Source: CAZYTX01 sp964650485
GTDB lineage: Bacteria; RBG-13-61-14; DATKZS01
Length of the DNA: 26,612 bases
NCBI GenBank assembly: GCA_964650485.1
Contig: CAZYTX010000050.1
Coordinates: 1-26,612, forward strand
Direction of reading: 5' to 3'
Position numbers and translations under genes: made by a program. The stretch's first letter is position 1; every line of letters begins with the position of its first letter. This document shows, one piece after another, positions 1 through 7,606 of this stretch. A model generated the notes under the pieces. The model ran no database searches. It saw only the letters and a list, made by a program, of their open reading frames with translations, and was not told where the DNA came from.

Positions 1-55
1 CACAAAGAAGCGCCGTGCAGGGAGCCGGGGCGATATGGTTCCAAGTACTACTTGG

Positions 56-74
56 GGGGGCTTTTAAGGCCCCC
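56..74 (-). terminator. GC-rich hairpin after the PA2779-like gene
   Basis: A 6-bp G/C stem (56-61 with 69-74) and a 7-base loop lie just past the stop codon of the minus-strand gene ending at 97. There is no T-run after the stem on the minus strand, so it is at best a weak terminator or an RNA 3'-end stabiliser. A second small palindrome (CAAGT-ACT-ACTTG) lies directly beyond it. Confidence 0.3.
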
Positions 75-96
75 TGCTACAACCTGTAATTAAGCC

Positions 97-543
97 CTAT
101 TCCGCTGCCGGTTTATTCTTCTTCTTGGCGGGGATTTCAATATATCCCAACAGGTATAGTATCAGGACAACCAGGGCGGCGAGAATCACGAGACCGATAA
201 TAGCTTCCAGGCCGTTCCCGCCGGGGTTCACCTGATCAATCCTTGCGGCTATCTCCGACACTTGCTCGTCCGATAGCTGATCCAGCCGGGCCTCGACCTC
301 CTCGGGAGTGAGCCCGTAGTGGGCAAGCCTTTTCGCCACCTCTTTGCGCTCGAGCACGGACTTTATCTTCTCCAGGTTCTCCGCCCTCAAGTCCTTGCCC
401 TGGCTCGCTTCCTCCGCTGGTATAATCACGGCCCCGCCCGTGTCCGGTATCATCCCCAGGACGGTCACCGCTCCCGCCAGTATAAACAGCAGCTTGCGCA
501 GACCTCCACTCCTCGAAGACCTCAATATCACTCGCATTAACAT
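97..543 (-). CDS. PA2779/DUF6627-type small membrane protein
   Basis: A 148-residue protein with an N-terminal hydrophobic segment (about residues 16-31), an acidic helical middle and a C-terminal membrane helix (about 113-135), followed by a short lysine-rich tail. The middle contains an EVAKRL...GLTPEEVEARLDQLSDEQ stretch, then a PGG-type turn before the membrane helix. This arrangement is typical of the PA2779 family, whose function is unknown and which often sits beside a PA2778-type cysteine peptidase. Such a partner would lie outside the window to the left. The ATG at 543 was chosen because AAGGAGG lies 8 bases upstream; the longer frame starting with TTG at 564 would place that ribosome-binding site inside the gene. 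Family assignment is by recall of sequence pattern. Confidence 0.7.
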   Translation of the reverse strand: MLMRVILRSSRSGGLRKLLFILAGAVTVLGMIPDTGGAVIIPAEEASQGKDLRAENLEKIKSVLERKEVAKRLAHYGLTPEEVEARLDQLSDEQVSEIAARIDQVNPGGNGLEAIIGLVILAALVVLILYLLGYIEIPAKKKNKPAAE

Positions 544-629
544 ATCGCTCTCCTCCTTTCCCAATCAGTGTTAAGCAAGAGCTTACATATTTTTCTCTCT
601 AGCCTTGCCACTCGTGAAACCTTTATATT

Positions 630-657
630 ATTATGGGCACAATAGTTCCGGTGTCAA
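630..657 (-). promoter_or_regulatory. Sigma-70-type promoter for the PA2779-like gene
   Basis: On the minus strand, TTGACA (652-657) is followed after 16 bases by CATAAT (630-635), which matches TATAAT at five of six positions. Transcription would start near 623, giving a leader of about 80 bases before the ATG at 543. The -35 box overlaps the outer base of the inverted repeat 656-697. Confidence 0.6.
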
Positions 658-697
658 GCCTGCCTGCGCCGTATTCCTTGGCGCGGCAGGCAGGCTT
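656..697. repeat. Long inverted repeat at the metallophosphoesterase stop codon
   Basis: A perfect 12-bp stem (656-667 with 686-697, AAGCCTGCCTGC and its complement) encloses an 18-base loop that can add an inner GCC/GGC pairing. It overlaps the stop codon of the minus-strand gene ending at 696. No T-run follows on either strand, so it may be an mRNA 3'-end structure or a dispersed palindromic repeat rather than a normal terminator. Confidence 0.6.
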
Positions 698-1193
698 AAA
701 GCTCCACGATCTCCCCCTGTAAACCCTCGTTACCGATCTCTACCAATGCCGCGGTGGGGGGGGGCTCCAGCGGGTCCGGGCCGGAATAGCCGGGGTTTAC
801 GAACCAGATTCCTTTCACCCGCTCCAGCACGGGCACGTGTGTGTGGCCGAAGAACACGGCGAACGGAGGCCCCCCGCCTTTCAAGAACATCTCCGCCAGG
901 GCCTCTTTCCCGGTGCTCCACTCCACCATTATCAGGCGGTGAGTAAGTAAAATCCTGTAGCCGTGTATCGTTATTGTCGAGGGGTCGGACAGGGTCTTAG
1001 ACACCGTCTCCGGATCGGTGTCGTAGTTGCCCCGCACCGCGGTGACCGGCGCGATCTTTTCGAGCTCGTTGAGCACGCCGGGCCCGCCCGCGTCCCCGGT
1101 ATGGATGATGCGGGCAACCCCCTGGAATAAAGATACCGCCCGGGGATGAAGGGCGGAGTGAGTGTCGCCTATGATACCCAGTTTCTCGGCCAT
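696..1193 (-). CDS. YfcE/MJ0936-type metallophosphoesterase
   Basis: A 165-residue single-domain calcineurin-like phosphoesterase that binds two metal ions. The metal-binding motifs are in the usual order: GDTH (D10, H12), HTGD (D34), GNYD (N56), LLTH (H85) and GHTH (H117, H119). Members of this family hydrolyse phosphodiesters or phosphomonoesters, and the natural substrate here is unknown. The ATG at 1193 gives the usual family length and N-terminus (a beta strand running straight into GDTH). The GTG at 1244 would add 17 unrelated residues. It follows lpxC on the same strand after a gap of about 160 bases that contains a 7-bp palindrome (1258-1264 with 1278-1284), so co-transcription is uncertain. 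Confidence 0.85.
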   Translation of the reverse strand: MAEKLGIIGDTHSALHPRAVSLFQGVARIIHTGDAGGPGVLNELEKIAPVTAVRGNYDTDPETVSKTLSDPSTITIHGYRILLTHRLIMVEWSTGKEALAEMFLKGGGPPFAVFFGHTHVPVLERVKGIWFVNPGYSGPDPLEPPPTAALVEIGNEGLQGEIVEL

Positions 1194-1355
1194 CCGGTTT
1201 GCACCGCTCGTAAAAAAGCGCCGGCCATCGCGCACAGGGAACACGACCGACCGGCTCCTCGCAACGACAGGTGGAAATTGCGAGTGAAATGTTTATTAGC
1301 ACAATCGCACAAGAATTTCAAGGGCCGAATGGAAAGATGGAAAAAGGACGGCCGG

Positions 1356-2213
1356 CTAAAAGGTTCTGTCCACCACCTCGAAGTTCTCGGGGTTCGACAA
1401 GAGCCTCTGCACCAGCATGTGGTTCAGGCCGTGGCCGGTTTTATAGGCGCACACCTCGCCGATCACCGGCATGCCGGCAAGAGATAAGTCTCCCATGATG
1501 TCCAGTATCTTGTGGCGAACGAACTCGTCCTCGAAGCGCAGGCCGTCCTGGTTTATCACCCTGTCATTGTCCAGGATAACGGCGTTTTCCAGGGAGCCTC
1601 CCTTGGCAAGCCCCATGGAGCGCAACCGGTCCACGTCCTGGAGGAACCCGAAGGTCCTGGCCGGGGCTATGTCCGAGACGAAGTTTTCAGGGGACACGCT
1701 GATGTTCATCTCCTGATGCTTTATCAAGGGGTGCGGGTAGGATATGGTGCAGCTTATCCTGGGCTCGTCCGATGGTTTTATCTCGCTCAAGCTCCCGTTG
1801 TTTTTCACCTGCACCGGCTTTTTCACCACCAGACATGAGCTGGGAGCGTCCAGCTCGCGGAGCCCGGCCCGCTTTATCATGTCCACGAAGGGCCCGGCAC
1901 TCCCGTCCAGGATGGGTATCTCCGTGCCGTACACCTGCACCAGGGCGTTGTCCACGCCCAGGCCGGCCAAGGCAGCCATCAGGTGCTCGACCGTGCCGAT
2001 GCGGGTGCCGTTCACACCCACGGTGGATGCATTGAGCGCGCACTTTATGTTCTCGCATATCCCGGGGATGCTCACTGGAGGGTCCAGGTCCATCCTCTGG
2101 AAAACAACTCCGTGGTTGCGGGGCGCGGGCGTAATCTTCACCGTCACGTGCTCGCCGCTGTGGATTCCCACCCCCTCGAAAAAAACCGGTTGTTTCAGTG
2201 TCCTCTGATACAT
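1356..2213 (-). CDS. lpxC: UDP-3-O-acyl-N-acetylglucosamine deacetylase
   Basis: LpxC catalyses the committed, zinc-dependent deacetylation step of lipid A synthesis in the cytoplasm. The 285-residue length is slightly below that of E. coli LpxC. The zinc ligands are visible as TVEHLMAAL (H77) and FVRHKILDIMGD (H234, D238). E76 is the likely general base, and H261 in TGHGLNH matches the catalytic histidine near the C-terminus. The substrate-handling GSA motif (DGSAGPF, around 103-109) is also present. The gene stands apart from other lipid A genes and is read away from the gluconate operon. Its presence shows that the cell makes lipopolysaccharide and has an outer membrane. No strong ribosome-binding site precedes the ATG. 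Confidence 0.97.
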   Translation of the reverse strand: MYQRTLKQPVFFEGVGIHSGEHVTVKITPAPRNHGVVFQRMDLDPPVSIPGICENIKCALNASTVGVNGTRIGTVEHLMAALAGLGVDNALVQVYGTEIPILDGSAGPFVDMIKRAGLRELDAPSSCLVVKKPVQVKNNGSLSEIKPSDEPRISCTISYPHPLIKHQEMNISVSPENFVSDIAPARTFGFLQDVDRLRSMGLAKGGSLENAVILDNDRVINQDGLRFEDEFVRHKILDIMGDLSLAGMPVIGEVCAYKTGHGLNHMLVQRLLSNPENFEVVDRTF

Positions 2214-2282
2214 TATACAACTACGTGAGTTTTATAAGCTATTTCCATGCCAAACACTAAGCGGATCCAATAATTGCACCTC

Positions 2283-2461
2283 TCATTTAACTTCCGCTAC
2301 AAACGATCCAACCTCTTTCATGGCTGAAAACTCCGGCTGCTTGAGCATATGTGCCCGATATTTTACTGCTTTTTCTTTCTGGGGCATCTTTTAACCAAAG
2401 CAGGCTCTTCTGGAGGCTCGGGAATTTCAGCTAAGGTCAGGATAAGGTCTATTGTCAACAT
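2283..2461 (-). pseudogene. Small frame split by a -1 frameshift, unknown
   Basis: Two small minus-strand frames overlap at an A-rich run. The first (2461 to 2363, 32 residues) starts with ATG just after GGGAG and ends in RCPRKKKQ. The second (2387 to 2283, 34 residues) reads MPQKEKAVKYRAHMLKQPEF and ends in FVAEVK. A single -1 slip at the GAAAAAG heptamer (2369-2375) would join them into one protein of about 59 residues. Both halves look protein-like in composition. The options are a decayed gene, an assembly indel or programmed frameshifting. I do not recognise the family. It ends 70 bases before the lpxC start. Confidence 0.4.
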
Positions 2462-2535
2462 CACTCCCTTACTTCTCTATTGAAATGTTGCATGAAATCC
2501 ACATACCGGGCGCTGTTGTGGATTCTTTAACACAG

Positions 2536-2563
2536 TTGTAAACTTTGAGTTTTCAGCTAAAAT
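2536..2563 (+). promoter_or_regulatory. Possible sigma-70 promoter for the gluconate operon
   Basis: TTGTAA (2536-2541) is separated by 16 bases from TAAAAT (2558-2563). Each box is a fair match to the consensus. The predicted start near 2570 would leave a leader of only about 10 bases before the ATG at 2581, barely enough for the GGGAGAG ribosome-binding site, so this call is tentative. Confidence 0.3.
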
Positions 2564-2580
2564 GAGGCTGTGGGAGAGTC

Positions 2581-4080
2581 ATGGAGCCGCTTTTTCTGGG
2601 CATAGACCTTGGCACCTCGGCGGTCAAGGCGCTTGTAGTTGACCGATCAGGCCGAAACGTGGCCCTGGCCGCCTGCCCTTGCCAGGTGCATCAGCCGGAG
2701 CCCTCCTGGCAGGAGCAGGACCCGGCAGAGGTGTGGGAGAGCATGGTCTCCGCGGTCCGCTCCCTCGGCCGACAAGTGGAACTAAAGGCCGTAAAAGCGC
2801 TTTGCTTCTCCTCGGCAATGCACGGGCTACTGGGCGTGGACCATGATTCAAACCCCCTGTTCAGGATGCTCACATGGGCTGACAGCAGGGCGGGTTGCGA
2901 GGCGGAGATCATGGCCGGGGAGCAAGGGGGCGATGAAATATACCGGCGCACCGGGTGCCCGGCCACCGCGCTCTACTACCCGGCCAGGGTCATGTGGGTG
3001 AAAAGGTCGCTCCCGGATGTCTTTTCAAGGGTGGCCCTGTTCTGCTCGATCAAGGACCTTTTCATGCACAGGCTCACCGGCGTCTGGACCATGGACCTCT
3101 CTAACGCCAGCTCGAACGGGCTCCTTTCCATACACGAGCTTGGCTTTGACCAGGGAGTGCTGGATGTCACCGGTGCTCAGGACATGCTGCCGAGGCTGAT
3201 CGAGCCGGACAGGCCCGTAGGGGTCCTGCCCGGGCCGGCCGGGGAGCTGGGTCTTGATCCCGGCATACCCGTGGTCCCGGGCGCTGGAGACGGAGGGCTG
3301 GCCAACCTGGGCTCGGGTGCGGTGGACCCCGGCCAGGTGGCAGCCACCATCGGGACCTCTGGGGCCATGAGAAAGATCATACCCAGGCCGTGGATACACC
3401 CGGAGCAGAAGACCTGGTGCTATTACCTGGCCGAGAAGCGCTGGTACGCAGGCGGGGCCATAAACTCGGGCGGCATTGTCATGAGATGGCTGCGGGACGG
3501 GCTTTTGAGCGACCTGCGTGACCGGGCAATGAGCAATGAGCGCGAGACCTACCAAGAGATCATAGAGACGGCAATGCAGGCGCCCGCGGGGTCGGAGGGC
3601 CTTACCTTTCTCCCCTACCTCTTCGGCGAGCGCACCCCCTACTGGAACCCGGACGCCAGGGGCCTGATGTTCGGGCTCGCGCCGGGCCACGGAAAGGCAC
3701 ATATAGCACGGGCCGCACTGGAAGGCATCTGCATGTGCATGGCCCACGTGTTCGAAGGACTTGCGGGCTCCGCGGGCGAGGTGCGCGAGATAAGGGCAAC
3801 CGGCGGGTTCACCCGGTCGGAGGCATGGGTGCAGCTTTTGGCCGACGTGCTGGGCCGGCCGGTGTCCATTCCCGAGGCAACCGAGAGCTCGGCAAGGGGC
3901 GCTGCAATACTGGCCATGAAGGCCGCGGGGGAAATAGATTCCATAAGCGAGGCCGGGCACATGACCCCGGTGAAAAAGGTGTTCGAGCCGGACATCGAGA
4001 ACACAAGAGTCTATAGCCAGAGGTTCGATCTATTCAAGGAGCTTTACCAAAGGGTGGAGGACCTGTTCAAGAAAAGATAA
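2581..4080 (+). CDS. FGGY-family sugar kinase, probable gluconokinase
   Basis: A 499-residue carbohydrate kinase of the FGGY family. It has an N-terminal phosphate-binding motif (LGIDLGTSAVK, 6-16), a substrate-loop motif SSAMHG (78-82), a catalytic Asp in GAGDGG (D237) and an ATP-site motif TIGTSGAM (257-263). The segment GGAINSGGIVMRWLRD (291-306) and the following FLPYLFGERTPYWNPDARG resemble Bacillus GntK-type gluconokinases more than xylulokinases. The downstream 6-phosphogluconate dehydrogenase supports gluconate as substrate, since the kinase product would feed it directly. GGGAGAG precedes the ATG. It is the first gene of a plus-strand operon, 51 bases before the LarA-like gene. Xylulokinase or another sugar (acid) kinase remains possible. 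Confidence 0.75.
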   Translation: MEPLFLGIDLGTSAVKALVVDRSGRNVALAACPCQVHQPEPSWQEQDPAEVWESMVSAVRSLGRQVELKAVKALCFSSAMHGLLGVDHDSNPLFRMLTWADSRAGCEAEIMAGEQGGDEIYRRTGCPATALYYPARVMWVKRSLPDVFSRVALFCSIKDLFMHRLTGVWTMDLSNASSNGLLSIHELGFDQGVLDVTGAQDMLPRLIEPDRPVGVLPGPAGELGLDPGIPVVPGAGDGGLANLGSGAVDPGQVAATIGTSGAMRKIIPRPWIHPEQKTWCYYLAEKRWYAGGAINSGGIVMRWLRDGLLSDLRDRAMSNERETYQEIIETAMQAPAGSEGLTFLPYLFGERTPYWNPDARGLMFGLAPGHGKAHIARAALEGICMCMAHVFEGLAGSAGEVREIRATGGFTRSEAWVQLLADVLGRPVSIPEATESSARGAAILAMKAAGEIDSISEAGHMTPVKKVFEPDIENTRVYSQRFDLFKELYQRVEDLFKKR

Positions 4081-4131
4081 AAACAATAAAATGTCTCCTT
4101 GAATATACAATCGTAATAAAATTCGCAACGC

Positions 4132-5433
4132 ATGGAGAAAGAATGGCAACTCATGAAGATAAGTCTCATGGACCATGAAAAGATAAGACGGATCATCGCG
4201 GACGCTCTTGTCGGGGAGGACCTGGACGGAAAGCGGGTGCTGGTGCTCACTCCCGACGGCACCAGGTCAGGCCCCACCGCAATGATCGTGAAGACGCTCG
4301 CGGACCTTTTGCTCCCCAGGGTGAAGCAGCTCGGGTTCTTAATCGCACTGGGGACGCACCAGCCTCTCAGCGATGAGGCCATAAACCAGCTCTACGGGTT
4401 GAGTCCAGAGGACAGGGCCGGCAAGTACTCCGGGATCGAGATAAAAAACCACAGGTGGGAGAGGCCGGACACCTTCAAGCGCATCGGAACCATCCCCGCG
4501 GCCGAGATCGAGGAGCTCTCCGAAGGCAGGATGCATGAAGAGGCGCCAGTGGCCTTGAACAAACTAATCTTCGATTTCGACCACGTAATAATCTACGGGC
4601 CGGTCTTCCCCCACGAGGTCGCGGGCTTCTCCGGCGGTCACAAGTACTTTTTCCCGGGCATAGCCGGGGCCGACATTATAAACCTCACCCACTGGCTGGG
4701 CGCGCTCATCACCAGCTTCGAGATAATCGGCCGGGCCGGGAACCCGGTGCGAGAGCTGATCGAGCGGGCCGCGGGCATGATCGAGGCGCCGGTCACCGGG
4801 CTGATGGGGGTGACCGAAGGCGGGCACGGCCTGGCCGGGCTGTTCGCCGGGCCGGTGCGCGAGTCGTGGGAGAGGGCGTGCGAGCTCTCGGCAAGGGCCC
4901 ATATCCAATGGGTGCAGAGGCCGTACAAGCTGGTGGTCTCGGAGATGCCAAAGATGTACAACGACCTGTGGGTGGGCGCCAAGGGCATGTACAAGGTGGA
5001 GCCGGTTATCGAGGACGGGGGAGAAGTGATAATATACGCTCCCCACATCAAGGAGGTGAGCTACACCCACGGGGAGTTGCTCCACAGGATCGGGTACCAC
5101 GTGCGGGACTACTTCACCGCTCAGTGGGATCAGTTCAAAGAATTCCCCGGGGGCGTGCTGGCACACTCCACCCATTTGAAAGGTATCGGAGAGTACAAGA
5201 ACGGGGTTGAGAGGCCGCGCATAAAGGTGACCCTGGCCACCGGCATTCCCGAGGAGCGCTGCCATAGATTGTCCCTTGGATACAAAGACCCTGCAAAGAT
5301 AAACCCGGCCGAGTGCGAGGGCAGGGAAGACGAGGGTGTCCTGGTGGTGCGTCGGGCGGGCGAGGAGCTCTATCGGCTGGAGTCGCAGAGGCCTGCCGGG
5401 AGCGGCGCAGGAGGGGAGGGGTCAAGTGGGTGA
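4132..5433 (+). CDS. LarA-family nickel-pincer hydroxyacid racemase/epimerase
   Basis: A DUF2088/LarA protein of up to 433 residues. LarA enzymes interconvert 2-hydroxyacid stereoisomers by hydride transfer to a nickel-pincer nucleotide attached to a lysine. The key residues line up with lactate racemase by motif and spacing. R45 is in DGTRSGP and H76 in GTHQP. H161 and the cofactor lysine K171 are in PHEVAGFSGGHK, 10 residues apart as in LarA. H187 is 16 residues after that lysine, and K284 is about 113 after it. The neighbouring gluconokinase and 6-phosphogluconate dehydrogenase suggest a sugar-acid substrate such as gluconate/mannonate rather than lactate. The cofactor-making genes larB, larC and larE are not in the window. 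The start is uncertain: the ATG at 4153 has GGAGAAAG about 11 bases upstream, whereas the ATG at 4132 has no clear site. The end overlaps the next gene by 8 bases. Confidence 0.85.
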   Translation: MEKEWQLMKISLMDHEKIRRIIADALVGEDLDGKRVLVLTPDGTRSGPTAMIVKTLADLLLPRVKQLGFLIALGTHQPLSDEAINQLYGLSPEDRAGKYSGIEIKNHRWERPDTFKRIGTIPAAEIEELSEGRMHEEAPVALNKLIFDFDHVIIYGPVFPHEVAGFSGGHKYFFPGIAGADIINLTHWLGALITSFEIIGRAGNPVRELIERAAGMIEAPVTGLMGVTEGGHGLAGLFAGPVRESWERACELSARAHIQWVQRPYKLVVSEMPKMYNDLWVGAKGMYKVEPVIEDGGEVIIYAPHIKEVSYTHGELLHRIGYHVRDYFTAQWDQFKEFPGGVLAHSTHLKGIGEYKNGVERPRIKVTLATGIPEERCHRLSLGYKDPAKINPAECEGREDEGVLVVRRAGEELYRLESQRPAGSGAGGEGSSG

Positions 5434-6859
5434 GTGCGACATAGGTCTTACTGGTCTTGCGGTCATGGGCCAGAACCTGGCGCTGAACATGGCGGGCAGG
5501 GGCTTCAAGGTGGCGGTGCACAACCGCACCGAAGAGAAAGCCAGGAGCTTCATGGCGGAGCGGGCCGAGGGGCTCCCCCTCGAGCACGGCCCTTCCCTGA
5601 AGGACTTTACAGCTCTTTTAAAGAAGCCCCGCAACATGGTGGTGATGGTCAAGGCGGGTCAAGCGGTGGATGATGTCATCCGCGAGCTCGAGCCTCTGCT
5701 GGAAGCCGGCGACCTTTTGATGGACTGCGGCAACTCGCATTTCAAAAACACGGAGCGCCGCGGCAGGGAGCTCTCGGGAAAAGGGGTCATGTACATGGGG
5801 GTGGGAGTGAGCGGGGGCGAGTGGGGGGCCCTCCATGGCCCCTCGATCATGCCCGGCGGGAGCAGGGAAGCATACGAGCGGATGCGGCCGGTTTTCGAGT
5901 CCATCGCCGCCAAGACCCCGGAAGGCCCTTGCGTCACTTATCTCGGGCCCGGGGGCGCGGGCCACTACGTCAAGATGGTGCACAACGGCATCGAGTACGG
6001 GGACATGCAGCTCATAGCTGAAACCTATGACGTGTTGAAGAGGACAGGGGGCATGGACCCGGCCGCGCTCTCCAAGGTGTTCGATGAATACCAAAAGGGC
6101 GAGCTGTCCTCCTACCTGGTGGAGATCACCGCGGCAATCTTCAAGGAGGAAGACCCGGAGAGCGGGCTGCCCTTGATTGACCAGATACTTGACAGGGCCG
6201 GACAGAAAGGCACCGGTTCCTGGACGGCCATGAACGCGCTCGAGCTCAAGGCGCCGGTTCCCGCCATAACCGCGGCGGTGGACGCCAGGAACATGTCGGC
6301 CATGAAGGACGAGCGGGCAGAGGCGGAGAAGGTGCTGGCAGGGCCTTCAGGAAGATGGGACCAGCCGGATGAAGGCTCGCTCATAGACATTGCGCGGAGT
6401 GCCTTGTACGCTGCCAGGATCAGCCTGTACGCCCAGGGCTTTTCCCTGCTCAAAAAGGCTTCCCTAGAGTACGACTTTGACCTTGACCTCGGGGAGATAT
6501 GCCGCATCTGGAAGGGAGGGTGCATCATCCGCTCCAAGCTCCTGGACCTGGTTCAGGAGGCCGTGGAGAGGGGCCCCTCTTTGCCCAACCTGCTGGTTGC
6601 ACCAGGGGCGGCAAAAAGGATGGCGGACGCCCAAGATGACTTGCGCGAACTCGCGGGCCTGGCCGCGGCTCACGGAGTGCCGGTCCCGGCGCACTTTGCC
6701 TGCCTTGCTTATTACGACTTTTATCGCTCGGGCAGGGTCCCTGCCAACCTCATCCAGGCCCAGAGGGACTACTTCGGGGCCCACACCTTTGAAAGGATTC
6801 ACAGGGAGGGCAAGCTTCACCACAAATGGGGGACCACAAAAAGTGAACCAGAGACTTGA
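5426..6859 (+). CDS. gnd: 6-phosphogluconate dehydrogenase, decarboxylating
   Basis: Oxidatively decarboxylates 6-phosphogluconate to ribulose-5-phosphate with NADP in the pentose phosphate pathway. The 477-residue length is right for the long (E. coli/sheep) class. The dinucleotide motif GLAVMG (10-15) is followed by NRT (33-35), typical of NADP preference. GVGVSGGEWGALHGPS (126-140) is the substrate loop. The catalytic pair K183 and E190 sits in HYVKMVHNGIEYGD at the textbook numbering. The C-terminus has the family signature DYFGAHTFER. The GTG at 5426 is preferred because GGAGGGG lies just upstream and it starts the Rossmann fold at the right place; an ATG at 5336 would add 30 residues encoded inside the LarA-like gene. 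The 8-base overlap with that gene implies translational coupling. Confidence 0.96.
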   Translation: MGECDIGLTGLAVMGQNLALNMAGRGFKVAVHNRTEEKARSFMAERAEGLPLEHGPSLKDFTALLKKPRNMVVMVKAGQAVDDVIRELEPLLEAGDLLMDCGNSHFKNTERRGRELSGKGVMYMGVGVSGGEWGALHGPSIMPGGSREAYERMRPVFESIAAKTPEGPCVTYLGPGGAGHYVKMVHNGIEYGDMQLIAETYDVLKRTGGMDPAALSKVFDEYQKGELSSYLVEITAAIFKEEDPESGLPLIDQILDRAGQKGTGSWTAMNALELKAPVPAITAAVDARNMSAMKDERAEAEKVLAGPSGRWDQPDEGSLIDIARSALYAARISLYAQGFSLLKKASLEYDFDLDLGEICRIWKGGCIIRSKLLDLVQEAVERGPSLPNLLVAPGAAKRMADAQDDLRELAGLAAAHGVPVPAHFACLAYYDFYRSGRVPANLIQAQRDYFGAHTFERIHREGKLHHKWGTTKSEPET

Positions 6860-6932
6860 CAACGTTTCTGGATGTGGTAAACCTTATAGTGGTTATGGAT
6901 TAGAGAGACCGGCTCGCTTGAGGAGGATTATA

Positions 6933-7550
6933 ATGAACAAGAAATCCGGGAGTTTACTTGTGTGCTTGCTTGCTTTGGCCGTGCTTTTGGGCCAGGGCGC
7001 GCACGGACAGACCGGTCAGCCGCTGCACAGCATGACCCAGACCAACCAGGCCGACCTCTGCAACACGGTTGACCAGAAGCCCGTCCTGAGCCTGCAGCAG
7101 ATCAACCAGGCGGAGATGGTCCACTACCTTATAGCCATCAACCCGGAGATGCAGACCCCTCCACCCGAGGGCATGCCCCCGGAGGAGTATTACCAGAAAG
7201 AGACGCAGATGCTCCTGGACGCGGGGTACCCCCCGGCCTTTGCCGAGGTCGAGCCGGACCGGCTGGTCACCCGCCGCTACTTCGCCTCCCTCATGTTCCA
7301 GGTGGCCGTGGCCACTGACGAGGAGTTCGCCAGAAAGCACGGGGACTTGACCGACGAGACCGAACAGATGCAGGCCCTCATGGAGGAGGAATGGCTCTAC
7401 GCGGAGCAGGGCAGCATATATCGTGAAGAGATACTGTCTGTGCTGTGCGTTCACCAGCCCGAGATTGAAAAGCTGGAGGCTATAGCGATTGACGTGGAGC
7501 CCGAGGACATAAGGGAAGGGACATTGGAATCGGATCTCAGCCCGCTCTGA
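6933..7550 (+). CDS. Secreted protein of unknown function
   Basis: A 205-residue protein I do not recognise. The N-terminus is a clear signal peptide: NKK, then a hydrophobic core with LLALAVLLG, and a probable cleavage after the alanine/glycine near residues 23-25 before QTG. No lipobox is evident, so it is likely periplasmic or secreted. The mature part is acidic, proline- and glutamine-rich near its start, and has two NQA(D/E) segments (TQTNQADL and QINQAEMV) and two cysteines that could pair. AGGAGG lies 6 bases before the ATG. The 73-base gap after gnd leaves open whether it belongs to the same operon. It ends convergent with the CoA-transferase gene, with no obvious terminator between them. 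Confidence 0.8.
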   Translation: MNKKSGSLLVCLLALAVLLGQGAHGQTGQPLHSMTQTNQADLCNTVDQKPVLSLQQINQAEMVHYLIAINPEMQTPPPEGMPPEEYYQKETQMLLDAGYPPAFAEVEPDRLVTRRYFASLMFQVAVATDEEFARKHGDLTDETEQMQALMEEEWLYAEQGSIYREEILSVLCVHQPEIEKLEAIAIDVEPEDIREGTLESDLSPL

Positions 7551-7606
7551 CAATCAAAATAATTAGTAGCAGGCGCCGGTCTATATACTTACTTTAGCAT
7601 TTCACT

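Larger units (their letters stand above)
2214..2580. other. Divergent intergenic region between lpxC and the gluconate operon
   Basis: This 367-base spacer must hold the promoters for lpxC (minus) and the gluconokinase operon (plus). It is more AT-rich than its flanks. Besides the split small frame at 2283-2461 and a possible plus-strand promoter at 2536-2563, nothing was recognised. No tRNA-like cloverleaf, clear operator palindrome or terminator was seen. Confidence 0.6.

Noticed and set aside
1258..1284. Seven-bp palindrome between lpxC and the phosphoesterase as a terminator
   Set aside because: There is no T-run after it and the loop is 13 bases. It resembles a fragment of common TTGCGAGGAGC-type repeats, but the match is too short to call.
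2238..2251. GG-N10-GC on the minus strand before lpxC as a sigma-54 promoter
   Set aside because: The match outside GG and GC is incomplete (TGGCAT, TAGC). Such a pair is expected by chance, and lpxC is not usually sigma-54 dependent.
3025..3960. Open frame of 311 codons antisense to the gluconokinase gene
   Set aside because: It lies wholly within a well-supported gene, has no recognisable domain and reads as the third-position shadow expected in GC-rich DNA.
6856..6890. TTGACA and TATAGT before the secreted-protein gene as a promoter
   Set aside because: The spacing is 23 bases, too long for sigma-70, and the TTGACA overlaps the gnd stop codon.
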